40,321 nucleotides of DNA, from positions 1-40,321 of the forward strand of contig JABJCN010000207.1 in the NCBI GenBank assembly GCA_018668635.1. Direction: 5' to 3'. Below the pieces are notes generated by a model. That model had not been told where the DNA came from, searched no databases, and was given only the letters and a program-made list of their open reading frames with translations. The position numbers and the translations under genes were made by a program. Source of the stretch: Opitutia bacterium. Its GTDB lineage: Bacteria; Verrucomicrobiota; Verrucomicrobiia; Opitutales; JABJCN01. Shown here one piece after another: positions 1-8,647 of the stretch (position 1 is its first letter; every line of letters starts with the position of its first letter).

Positions 1-359
1 TCATCAAACCAAACGCGCAGGTACAGGTCATCATTTTGGAAAACAGACTCGGCTATCACGGTCATATTCGTCATCGAGTCATCCCCCAGATACACTGAAT
101 AGAAACCATCATCGACCGTCACCGTCACCGCCGCCGTCGGTTCGCTACCCACCGTACTCGTTCCATCATTGCTCCAGAAAGTTGTGCTCGCAGTTGAGTC
201 CACAAACGCAAACCGGAAACTACCCGAACCAGTGAACGGCGAACCGCCGGAGGATACACGGCCAGAGTACTCAAGGACCAACGGAACAGCGGCATTTAAT
301 AATGAGTAAAAAGGAAAGGCCAGTGCCATAAGCAAAAATCGGGGATTCAATAGAAACAT
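1..359 (-). CDS. Secreted protein, N-terminal part (YSGRV/LGD-type family), cut by window edge
   Basis: The reading frame opens at an ATG at 357-359 and stays open for 119 codons to the left edge, so the C-terminus is missing. The protein begins with a hydrophobic signal peptide (about residues 1-22, ending near NAA). It continues with a YSGRV motif, an SFRFAFVDS segment, a TFWSNDG segment, and a GFYSVYLGDD segment followed by LYLRVWFD. From memory this pattern (LEYSGRV, FRFAFVD, WSNDG, SVYLGD, LRVWF) is typical of secreted proteins in Verrucomicrobiota and Planctomycetota, some of which carry tail-fibre-like or collagen-like C-termini. No biochemical role is known to me. The next gene in the same direction (VanZ-like) ends 74 nt upstream, so the two could be cotranscribed, but nothing shows a functional link. 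Confidence 0.7.
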   Translation of the reverse strand, partial: MFLLNPRFLLMALAFPFYSLLNAAVPLVLEYSGRVSSGGSPFTGSGSFRFAFVDSTASTTFWSNDGTSTVGSEPTAAVTVTVDDGFYSVYLGDDSMTNMTVIAESVFQNDDLYLRVWFD

Positions 360-433
360 AAACCCAAGCTACCCTAAACCTTCCAAATTGCAATAAAGTC
401 CAGACTATAGGATCAACTATTCGTGGTATTATC

Positions 434-904
434 CTAAGTCTTAAACCTCTTCCGGATCAACAGGAACATCCCGATCGCCAGCATGCTGCCAATCCAGTTG
501 AAGGACAAATCCTCAAGACCTGGGAACCGCCTCGGCACCAATGCCTGAGACATCTCGTTCAATGCCCCGTAACCCAGCACGATCCCAAACAACCGCGTTA
601 GGTAAACCCGCCGCGGTAGCTCCCAGTGTAGGAGCATCCAAGCCCACAACCATCCCAGCATTCCAAACAACGGCAGATGCATGAGGTTTTGGAAATCCGG
701 ATCAAAATCATGCACCTGATGCGATAGGTTGGACATTAGGGTGTCTCGAATTCCAAGTTCCTCGAAATGCAAAGGATTCGGAATCCCAGACAAAAATTGC
801 AGTAAACACATCCAGCCAATCGGCAACACAAGAAACCAACGACTGGTTGGGCGTTCAAATAACAAAGCAGAAAGTCCAAATAAACGATGCTGATATTCCT
901 TCAT
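434..904 (-). CDS. VanZ-like family membrane protein
   Basis: This 156-residue protein has about four hydrophobic segments (roughly 22-40, 72-92, 100-116, 133-150). Its second half carries the VanZ-like pattern: a MHLPLFGMLGW segment, then YGALNEMSQALVP, then a GLEDLSFNWIGS segment with the conserved Glu...Gln and Asp...Asn...Gly spacing. VanZ-like proteins are small integral membrane proteins; VanZ itself gives low-level teicoplanin resistance, but most relatives have no established role. The ATG at 904 is preceded by a weak GGTGA. The gene is divergent from the large surface-protein gene, whose longest possible reading frame would start inside it at 887. That overlap is one reason for preferring the later start of the neighbour. 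Confidence 0.75.
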   Translation of the reverse strand: MKEYQHRLFGLSALLFERPTSRWFLVLPIGWMCLLQFLSGIPNPLHFEELGIRDTLMSNLSHQVHDFDPDFQNLMHLPLFGMLGWLWAWMLLHWELPRRVYLTRLFGIVLGYGALNEMSQALVPRRFPGLEDLSFNWIGSMLAIGMFLLIRKRFKT

Positions 905-1045
905 TTTATCACCAATAATCGCTGCCTCAAAAGAGTAGCATTATTAAAGCAGAAAAGCTTTACTTTAAGAAATGTCAGTGTAAAATTTGTAAGTATTCTT
1001 ATTGCTCTTAAAAGCAACCTTTGGATTTGGGTTAGCATTCTCCTC

Positions 1046-4000
1046 ATGAAGTGGGCTCGATACATTACTATCTTGATTTATTTACCTATCACCTTAGTAG
1101 GTAAAATAATATATGTAAATAATAATGCCGGAGATGGAGGCGATGGCTCCTCATGGATTCAAGCCTATCGCTATCTACAAGACGGCTTACAAGCAAGTCG
1201 ACCAACCGATGAAATCTGGGTAGCGGCCGGCACTTACAAGCCAGATATTGGAGGCAAGAAAATCACAGGAGATCGGACAGCCACATTTGAACTTAAACAA
1301 CAGGTCTCAATGTATGGTGGCTTTAATGGCGATGAAACCCTAAGAAAGGACCGGAACTGGAAGAGGAATATGACAGTTCTAAGTGGAGAAATAGGAGATG
1401 ATCCATCTTTGTGGAGCCGGCACGTTATGACCAGCATCAATACAGAATGGACTTTGGATGGATTTCATGTAATCCGAGGAAATGCGGATGGTCAAGATGA
1501 CCGAGGTTATGGTGGAGGGCTATATATAAATCCGCTAGATCACCACAGGCCAATGGTTCGCAACTGTATTTTTAGAGAAAACCGTGCTTTTCTCGGAGGA
1601 GGAGGGATAGCCATCATTCAAGAAGGAAACAATCTCTCCGGTCATAATCTGCTTCTAAACTGCGTATTCGAAGAAAATCGATCGGATGGGAATGGTGGAG
1701 GATTGTTTATTAAAACTGGGCTAGTGGCAAAGTATCAAATCTTAAATACTGTGTTTGCAAATAACTCTGCGAGAAATGGAGGGGGTCTTTACTTAGATTC
1801 TCTAGATGGCGGAAACCTTATAAATTGTGTTATAGCAGAAAATGAGGCAACAGGTATTGGTGGAGGAGTTGCCTCGAAATACATTGACCTAATAAACTGC
1901 ACGGTGGTCAATAATAGAGCGATAGTGGGCGGTGGATTAAGCCTTATAAATTATGGTTCAGTTCGCAATTGTATCGTCTGGGGAAACGAAGTTATACTAA
2001 CCAATCCTAATATACATATTAACGAAGGATTGGCAGACAGCCGATTCACGCAGGATCCAATCAACGCAATCCCTCTGGTCTTTAGTCACTGTCTCATAGA
2101 AGGAGGAGGTTCAGGAACTGCCATATATGGAAAGTCCACCCAGAAACCAGGATTCATCAATTCGGCCAATCCGATAGGTATTGATCAAATCTGGGGAACA
2201 GCAGATGATGGCCTTCGGTTAAAACCCGATGCAAAGGCGGTTAGTCTCGGCAATAAAGTATATATTCCGGAGGATTTAATGGATATTGATGAAGACGGAA
2301 ATTTGCAGGAAATGCTGCCATTCGACATTGCTGGTTTTCTTCGTTTACAAGATTCCATGGTAGACATTGGAGCCTACGAGAAAGGAGAAGCAATCAACGA
2401 ATTTGCAATAATAGCAACTGCGACACCTCTAATTGGAGGGACCATCGAGGGTTGGGGATACTTTAATTTAGATCAAACTGCAACCCTCACGGCCAAACCA
2501 GAAGAAGGCTTTGTGTTTAATGGTTGGTCAGGAGATGCATCCGGATCAGTGAATCCACTCCATATAAACGTTAGGAAGGGTCGAAGAATTCAGGCACTTT
2601 TCCAACAAGACATAGACCAGGATTCACTTCCAGATGGATGGGAATCCAGTAATGGCTTGGACCCATCTGTATTTAGCAAAGAAGATGACCCAGACAATGA
2701 TGGAGCTTCTAATTTTCTGGAATTCCTGTATCGAACTGAACCAAATGATGGGAGCAGTTTTCCCTCCTACACACAAAAACTTTTCAGTAGTACCGCTCCT
2801 ACCCGGTTCTTTTATCCCGAAGACAATGAAGAGGTTAAGATGTGGCGAACTCTCAATTTTATAGATGACACATGGTATCCTGGGACAGCATCCATTGGAT
2901 TAGACCCAAATGGCAACTTCCATTCCTTAATTCAAACTGATCTCTCATCCACATGGATTAAGGGACAACGCAGCATATATTCGCGCATTAAATTTGAAGC
3001 TGGTCCACCAGAACAAATCGCTCGGTTATGGCTTAAGCTTAGATATGCGGATGGATTTGTTGCTTATTTAAATGGCGTGGAAATTGCCCGAAAAAACACT
3101 CCCCACATACCAAAGTGGGATTCATATGCTAGTGAAATTAGCGACCCTCTGGTATCTGGAGATCAAAAAACCTATGACCTAACAAGTAAGTCTAACTTAT
3201 TGGTTGAAGGGCAAAATCTTTTAGCCATTCATCTACTGAAAGCAGATGCGCATGAAGAGATGTTACTTCTCACAGTATCTCTTGAAGCAGAATATCGACT
3301 TATTGAACGTCAGGGAAATGGCGACAATGACAAAGATGGGCTTCTGAATCTGGAGGAAGTTCAATTACGAACCAACCCCTTTGTATCCGATACAGATGGC
3401 GATGGATATTCCGATAAAGAAGAATATAGAAAAGGAAGTGATCCTCTTGACGCACTCTCGCTCCCCCCCCCAAGGATAGTCTTCCCTGATTCAATCCTTG
3501 AGGGGTTAATACGCAAAGCCCTCAATAGACCAAATGGAGAACTTACTGCTCGTGAACTCAATGATCTGACTGTATTTGAATCCTCAGGGAAAGGACTGAC
3601 TCTTCTGGAAGGACTTCAGTATGCAGTAAACCTCAAGAAACTGATACTTAATGAACATGGAATCCGGAACATCTCCGAACTTGGAACACTCAAAAAGCTG
3701 AATCAGCTGAATCTATTCGGCACGAAGGTAGAAGACCTGTCACCGCTCAAAGACCTACAAAACCTAAAATCTGTAACACTACATCAAAATCGAATAACTA
3801 ACTTAAGCCCCTTGGCAAAACATAAGGCCCTGCAATATCTCTCAATTAGTGAAACTGCTGTTACAGACCTATCTCCGCTCGAAGATCTTATTTATCTTGA
3901 AGACCTTTCCATTCTGGGAATGGAGGTAAAATCAACAAGCTTCCTTGAAAAACTTGGCCGGCTGACGGCGCTAAACCTTAGTGGCAATCAAATTAAGGAC

Positions 4001-5296
4001 CTACAGTATATTGGGAACATTAACGCTCTTTCAAGTCTAACCCTTTACCAGAACGAAATCAGGAATCTGGAACCACTGTCTGATCTCAGGAATTTAAGAA
4101 TGTTAGCTCTCTCTGGTAATCGAATCATTGATTTGGCTCCTTTGGGGAATCTGAGCAACCTTCAGATACTAAGTCTTGCACAGAACCAGATTAGTGACCT
4201 GAGCCCGTTAAGTAACTTGATAAACCTTCGGGGTCTAGACCTTTCAGAAAACCACATCATCAACCTAGTTCCACTAAATGAACTTCAAACAATACGCGAA
4301 CTGCGACTTGGACAGAATCGGATTCAAGACCCAGCACCAATTTCTAGTCTGAACGGACTTCTCAATCTTCAACTACAAAATAACCGAATAGACCTAAATG
4401 AAGACTCAGTAATAATCGCATTAAATAAGATTTCCTCCCGAGGAGCCCTTATCCAGAAATCACCCCAAGACCGAATTATTACAATAGCTGACGATAATCT
4501 GGCACAAATCCTACGTAATTCCTTGGGTAAGCATTTGAATGAGGAGCTTACCCTTTTAGAATTACATTCTATAGAGAGCCTGGAAGCCGGAAACGCAAGT
4601 ATCACCTCTTTAGATGGTCTGGAAAATGCATTGAACCTAATATCTATTAAATTGCCAAACAACCGCATCATAGATTTGACTCCGATAAAGGATTTAAAAA
4701 AAGTTCACCATCTTGATCTTTCCGAAAACCCTATCCACGGGATAGAACTTCTTTCTACATTGAGAAGTCTTAGGGAACTCCATCTAGATTCGACGCTCGT
4801 AAGTGATATTGGTCCACTTGGGCAGCTAGCTCAACTGGAAAGACTGTCACTCGCTCATGCGCAGATAACAGATATTACTCCTTTGAGTGACCTCAACTAC
4901 CTCAAGAACCTAAATCTTAGCCACAATTATATCAATAATATTGAGCCCATGCAAAAGCTACAGGAACTGGAGGAGGTTCACCTTAATAGCAATTTTATCA
5001 ACCTAAATGCGGATTCCCCGAACCAAGATATTGTTAACCTATGGAGCCTAAAGGGAGTTCATCACTTCACTGACAATCAGAAAGAAATCCTAGTGCCGAT
5101 TCTGAATGTTAAATGGGCAATTGAAATGAAGTGGAACTCGCAACTCGGGATTCGCTACCAAATTTATGAGTCACCAAACCTAAAGACATGGACTCCATAT
5201 GGGCAAGAAATTATAGGAACGGGAACCCCACTAAGAAAATTAATCTCACGAGAAGACCGGGACCGTCGTTTTTATGAAGTGAGGATCTCTCCCTAG
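1046..5296 (+). CDS. Large internalin-like surface protein: beta-helix, TSP3, two LRR solenoids
   Basis: The frame is open from an ATG at 887, but I prefer the ATG at 1046 because a signal-peptide-like segment (MKWARYITILIYLPITL) follows it and it avoids overlap with the divergent VanZ gene. This gives 1416 residues. Domains by nucleotide position: right-handed parallel beta-helix with glycine-rich GGG(L/I) turns (about 1130-2150); a choice-of-anchor-Q-like end (about 2150-2400, closing with DIGAYE); an InlB/Flg_new-like repeat (2400-2610, GFVFNGWSGDASG); a TSP3 calcium-binding segment (2610-2750); a galactose-binding-like domain (2760-3300, FVAYLNGVEIARKN); a second TSP3 segment (3310-3450); then two leucine-rich-repeat arrays of 22-residue internalin-type units (about 12 and 6 copies), each with its own cap. 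The C-terminus is a short module ending RRFYEVRISP. The protein is probably exported and adhesive; the ligand is unknown. Confidence 0.8.
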   Translation: MKWARYITILIYLPITLVGKIIYVNNNAGDGGDGSSWIQAYRYLQDGLQASRPTDEIWVAAGTYKPDIGGKKITGDRTATFELKQQVSMYGGFNGDETLRKDRNWKRNMTVLSGEIGDDPSLWSRHVMTSINTEWTLDGFHVIRGNADGQDDRGYGGGLYINPLDHHRPMVRNCIFRENRAFLGGGGIAIIQEGNNLSGHNLLLNCVFEENRSDGNGGGLFIKTGLVAKYQILNTVFANNSARNGGGLYLDSLDGGNLINCVIAENEATGIGGGVASKYIDLINCTVVNNRAIVGGGLSLINYGSVRNCIVWGNEVILTNPNIHINEGLADSRFTQDPINAIPLVFSHCLIEGGGSGTAIYGKSTQKPGFINSANPIGIDQIWGTADDGLRLKPDAKAVSLGNKVYIPEDLMDIDEDGNLQEMLPFDIAGFLRLQDSMVDIGAYEKGEAINEFAIIATATPLIGGTIEGWGYFNLDQTATLTAKPEEGFVFNGWSGDASGSVNPLHINVRKGRRIQALFQQDIDQDSLPDGWESSNGLDPSVFSKEDDPDNDGASNFLEFLYRTEPNDGSSFPSYTQKLFSSTAPTRFFYPEDNEEVKMWRTLNFIDDTWYPGTASIGLDPNGNFHSLIQTDLSSTWIKGQRSIYSRIKFEAGPPEQIARLWLKLRYADGFVAYLNGVEIARKNTPHIPKWDSYASEISDPLVSGDQKTYDLTSKSNLLVEGQNLLAIHLLKADAHEEMLLLTVSLEAEYRLIERQGNGDNDKDGLLNLEEVQLRTNPFVSDTDGDGYSDKEEYRKGSDPLDALSLPPPRIVFPDSILEGLIRKALNRPNGELTARELNDLTVFESSGKGLTLLEGLQYAVNLKKLILNEHGIRNISELGTLKKLNQLNLFGTKVEDLSPLKDLQNLKSVTLHQNRITNLSPLAKHKALQYLSISETAVTDLSPLEDLIYLEDLSILGMEVKSTSFLEKLGRLTALNLSGNQIKDLQYIGNINALSSLTLYQNEIRNLEPLSDLRNLRMLALSGNRIIDLAPLGNLSNLQILSLAQNQISDLSPLSNLINLRGLDLSENHIINLVPLNELQTIRELRLGQNRIQDPAPISSLNGLLNLQLQNNRIDLNEDSVIIALNKISSRGALIQKSPQDRIITIADDNLAQILRNSLGKHLNEELTLLELHSIESLEAGNASITSLDGLENALNLISIKLPNNRIIDLTPIKDLKKVHHLDLSENPIHGIELLSTLRSLRELHLDSTLVSDIGPLGQLAQLERLSLAHAQITDITPLSDLNYLKNLNLSHNYINNIEPMQKLQELEEVHLNSNFINLNADSPNQDIVNLWSLKGVHHFTDNQKEILVPILNVKWAIEMKWNSQLGIRYQIYESPNLKTWTPYGQEIIGTGTPLRKLISREDRDRRFYEVRISP
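3463..3471 (+). repeat. C9 homopolymer inside the internalin-like gene
   Basis: Nine consecutive C lie at the junction between the second TSP3 segment and the first LRR array, encoding Leu-Pro-Pro-Pro from residue 806. Reading the neighbouring frames shows that loss of one C gives a stop after CAA GGA (TAG), and gain of one C gives a stop after AAG GAT AGT CTT CCC (TGA). Either change would remove both LRR solenoids. This is the usual layout of a contingency (phase-variable) tract, but no variation is visible in one sequence. Confidence 0.9.
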
Positions 5297-5425
5297 TCTG
5301 TAAAGCGATCTCATCCGAATTAACACATTTTAAGATGGTAATCAAAACTCATCTGCAAGTTGATAAGCCAATAGAAGGCTCCTCGCGGTTGATAAATTTA
5401 TATAAGATAAAGCTCTAGTACATAT

Positions 5426-5439
5426 TGTGACGCATCACA
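5426..5439. promoter_or_regulatory. Palindrome TGTGA-N4-TCACA, possible operator
   Basis: A near-perfect 14-bp inverted repeat with TGTGA and TCACA half-sites separated by four bases. It lies in the 475-bp space between the internalin-like gene and the 956-codon gene, about 330 bp upstream of the latter. The half-sites match those of CRP/FNR-type regulators, but the spacer is four bases instead of the six expected for CRP. It may therefore be a different dimeric regulator or chance. Confidence 0.2.
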
Positions 5440-5540
5440 GAAATTGAAAATTCACTCGGTGGCGTGATTCATTAAAGTTTGATGCATTGAAAGCATCTTT
5501 CTTGTGCAAGCAAAAAGGCTCGAATATTATAACAAGGAAA

Positions 5541-5632
5541 TGGCGGAGAGAGCGGGATTCGAACCCGCGGAACCCCTTACGAGGTTCACCAGTTTAGCAA
5601 ACTAGCGCATTAGACCACTCTGCCATCTCTCC
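5541..5632 (-). tRNA. tRNA-Ser (anticodon GCT)
   Basis: The reverse strand folds as a class II tRNA: a 7-bp acceptor stem (GGAGAGA with TCTCTCC), an anticodon loop TTGCTAA giving anticodon GCT, a long variable arm (CCTCGTAAGGGG region), a T-arm with GGTTCGAATCC, discriminator G and an encoded CCA end. It decodes AGC/AGU serine codons. It stands alone between two AT-rich plus-strand genes. Confidence 0.95.
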
Positions 5633-5771
5633 TATGTTCAAATTCGCTTTTGAAAAGGATGCCTTAGATTAGTTTGAGAAAAACCATCTCCAGATATGTG
5701 GCAAGCACCAAGAAAAACTTTTTTGTAATCTACGGTGATATATCATACCCATTATAAATTAACTCCAAGTT

Positions 5772-8642
5772 ATGAACATGGAATCTAGAAATGATCTGCA
5801 TCGCGCGGAGGAATTCCTCGCAGGCATTCGAGTGGCGCAAGAACTTGATGAGTTTTCAGAACCCAAATCCACAACGGAAAATAAAGAAGGGAATAAAAAG
5901 GGTGTAGAATTAAGAACAAACCATTCCTTGGGACTAAATCGTAACAAAGTTCAAAAATTGAGAAAATTTCTCGCAGAAATGCTTCTTGAATACAGGAAAA
6001 TTTCTTCAAGGGCATCATGGTCTCGTGAAGATTTAATGCAGGTAGCGATTGTAGAAGCGAAAGTCCACCGTCTAAAAGAATCTAATCTTTTGATTAATAT
6101 GAATGATATCCAATCGCTGGTCAAACTAGATATGGAGCTTAGAGATTGGATTCTCCTGAATATTGAAAATGGCAATTTATCTATAGAGCCAATTACAGAA
6201 ATGAAAACAGTGCTCTCAAATGTTACTGAATTGCTGCAGAATGCTTTTAGACTGTTCGAGCAATCTATCCAGAATTTGGACTTTCCTGATGCAAGCAAGC
6301 AGATGTTTCGACTGGAAGAACTGGAGGATAAGGTCAAAAATATGCCAGTTGCAAAGGAAAATCTAATAGCAAAATTAGCACTATATCAGCCAAAGTTTCA
6401 GGCAGATGAATGGAATATAGATGGGCGATTACAACAAGGGCTTCTGGCTCTGGATACAATCCAAGACACGGAGGATTCCATCGGGAAACTGCCACATGAA
6501 TCCATCCGTGATTTCATCTTTCAAAGAGGTCATTTCTGGGAACGATATGAAACCCTTTATGCAGAGCGACATGAAAGACTGTGTGCTCTTATAAAGAATT
6601 ATCATTTTGAAGAAAAAGCGCTACAAAAAGCATTATCATTTTGCAATAAAAGCGACTATAGAAAGGCAAGAAGAATTTTAAATCAAACATTGGGGGGCTT
6701 CAGTGAACTTCCCTACGAGTTCGTTCAAAAAGCAATTAATGAGTTACGAATTAAAGCACTCATACCGTATCAAGAATTATTTCAACTGATACCAAATCAT
6801 GAAGTCATTAGCTTAGAAGCACTAACACAACGGGTAAAGGATTTTGACCCTATTGGTGAACAAAAAGTAAAAGCACTTGCACAGTCTACATTTAACCCAC
6901 TTAGACTTTTTTTTATTAAAGGGGAATTGTTGCTAGTTATAAATAACTACATAATACACTCATTAGAGAGTATTGCTAAAGTCAAAAAAACAGAAAATGG
7001 TGATTTGCGAAATGTACTTCTGTATCGATGGGAGAAGGGGATGAGCCACGCTGATGGGCTGGCCAAGAAAATTCGAAATGCCTTTAATTCCAAAATCATC
7101 AAAAACACGATGATCCTAAGTATGAGTATCATCTGTGGGATTACAGGTGTTAACCTGTATGAGTATGCCCAAAGACTTCCAAACACCAATCTTGAATTTA
7201 AACTGGATGGAGTGCCTCTTGATTCACTTATACTCGAGGCAAGGGATAAAAGAAGAATTCGATTCAGCTCTTTTAATGAGTTGGACAAACAACAAATTGA
7301 AGGGATTTCTCCTGGGAAATATATAATCACAGCCAATTTTATCAACGCTTTCCCGCTGCAAATACAGAAAACCATTCATATAGGCCAAACAACAAGCTTA
7401 ACGAAGGAATTGGCTGATCTTTTTAATGATATTAAAGGAACTTCTCTGAGCGTGCAGGCTCCTCTAGGTAGCGAAATTCATATAACGGCAACTGACTCAG
7501 ACCTTGAAACTGTAATTCATATCAAACCAAAAAGAATTATTAGCTTAGGCACTCGCGTGGACTGGCTGGATTTTAATGAAAAGAATGATCTTTTACTTAC
7601 AACGTCAATAAATGAAAATGCAGCATTAGCACAGATCTCAGACGGGAAAACTATAGGTACTTTCTCGATGGGAGACTATCCCATTCAAAAAGCCATTTTC
7701 AGCCCCTCAGGCCAATATATCCTAACATTAGGCAATCAAGCTTGGGCTTTGTGGAACACGCAAGGCGGGCACAATTTATGCGCTATAGAGGCACTCGGAT
7801 CTACTATTATTTGCTCAGCATTCAGACCGAATGAACACACTCTACTCACCTTAAATGCTGAACAAAAGCTTCAGGAGTGGCAAGTCCCCACAGGAAAGTT
7901 ACTAAATGAATTGATACTGCCCGAACAAATACAATCAGATCAGAAATGGGCGATCGCACAAGTACATCCATCTTGGAACCGTGAACTTTCTAATGGACTC
8001 CAAATGCGCATGGATACGACACCGAGAATAAGAGCCAGTCTGTATGCAGGTACAAAAGAAATATTCATCGCGGCAACCACTACAAAAAATCAGTTGGTTA
8101 CTTGGGCAGGAACCACCAAAGACATGAAGGTTTATCCAGTGATTATTCCTAATGTAAAGGCCTTGGAATTTAATCCCTCAGGAGAATATTTAGTAGCTGC
8201 CGAGTCGGACGGACAAATCCACATAGCCAACTGGAGGAAACAAGAAGTTCGAACTCTAGTTATAAATAAAGGACAACCAGTAGAAAGATTCGCATTTTCA
8301 AAATCTGGAGATTTACTTGCCACAAGTTCAATAAAGCAATTAAAACTCCTATCGGTTCCTAGCGGAAAACAAATTCATGTTTTGCAAACGGATTGTGACC
8401 CACAAGGGCCTTTGGCAATAGCTTCTGATGGCAAGTGCTTTACTGTTGGAGAAAATAACAATGATATACTTATGTGGAAAAAATACTCCACAAGAATAAC
8501 TCGATTACCACCAGGAGAGTATACGATTTTAGTCGAGAAAAATGGGAAACAACTAATCAAGGAAAATGTAGTTTTGAAAGCTGGAAACGCATTAAATTTG
8601 AAAGCAAATTCAGCTGATGACTTTCCTTTGGCTCTAAAATAA
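5772..8642 (+). CDS. Unrecognised 956-residue single-pass membrane protein with C-terminal beta-propeller-like half
   Basis: I do not recognise this protein as a whole. Residues 1-446 are charged, mostly alpha-helical and without a signal peptide. A basic stretch (KKIRNAFNSKIIKN) precedes one hydrophobic helix at about 447-465 (MILSMSIICGITGVNLY), which suggests an N-inside, C-outside topology. Residues about 470-560 contain a PEGA-like beta segment (GISPGKYIITANF). Residues about 590-900 show WD40-like blade motifs such as AIFSPSGQYILTLGNQAWALWN, ALEFNPSGEYLVAAESDGQIHIANW (shown in part) and FAFSKSGDLLATSSIKQLKLL. The C-terminal 45 residues hold a second PEGA-like segment (LPPGEYTILVEKNGKQ). 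The layout resembles Planctomycetes/Verrucomicrobia membrane kinases with sensory propellers, but no kinase motif is visible. The gene stands alone and ends 5 bp from the convergent htrA. ATG 5772 is chosen; a second ATG at 5778 is equally possible. Confidence 0.7.
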   Translation: MNMESRNDLHRAEEFLAGIRVAQELDEFSEPKSTTENKEGNKKGVELRTNHSLGLNRNKVQKLRKFLAEMLLEYRKISSRASWSREDLMQVAIVEAKVHRLKESNLLINMNDIQSLVKLDMELRDWILLNIENGNLSIEPITEMKTVLSNVTELLQNAFRLFEQSIQNLDFPDASKQMFRLEELEDKVKNMPVAKENLIAKLALYQPKFQADEWNIDGRLQQGLLALDTIQDTEDSIGKLPHESIRDFIFQRGHFWERYETLYAERHERLCALIKNYHFEEKALQKALSFCNKSDYRKARRILNQTLGGFSELPYEFVQKAINELRIKALIPYQELFQLIPNHEVISLEALTQRVKDFDPIGEQKVKALAQSTFNPLRLFFIKGELLLVINNYIIHSLESIAKVKKTENGDLRNVLLYRWEKGMSHADGLAKKIRNAFNSKIIKNTMILSMSIICGITGVNLYEYAQRLPNTNLEFKLDGVPLDSLILEARDKRRIRFSSFNELDKQQIEGISPGKYIITANFINAFPLQIQKTIHIGQTTSLTKELADLFNDIKGTSLSVQAPLGSEIHITATDSDLETVIHIKPKRIISLGTRVDWLDFNEKNDLLLTTSINENAALAQISDGKTIGTFSMGDYPIQKAIFSPSGQYILTLGNQAWALWNTQGGHNLCAIEALGSTIICSAFRPNEHTLLTLNAEQKLQEWQVPTGKLLNELILPEQIQSDQKWAIAQVHPSWNRELSNGLQMRMDTTPRIRASLYAGTKEIFIAATTTKNQLVTWAGTTKDMKVYPVIIPNVKALEFNPSGEYLVAAESDGQIHIANWRKQEVRTLVINKGQPVERFAFSKSGDLLATSSIKQLKLLSVPSGKQIHVLQTDCDPQGPLAIASDGKCFTVGENNNDILMWKKYSTRITRLPPGEYTILVEKNGKQLIKENVVLKAGNALNLKANSADDFPLALK

Positions 8643-8647
8643 AAATA

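Noticed and set aside
887-1045. N-terminal extension of the internalin-like gene to the ATG at 887
   Set aside because: It overlaps the divergent VanZ-like gene and would put about 53 residues before the signal peptide; the ATG at 1046 fits better.
5481-5497. GATGC / GCATC hairpin followed by TTTCTT as terminator of the surface-protein gene
   Set aside because: Only 5 bp of stem, about 190 bp after the stop codon, and a broken T-run; too weak to call.
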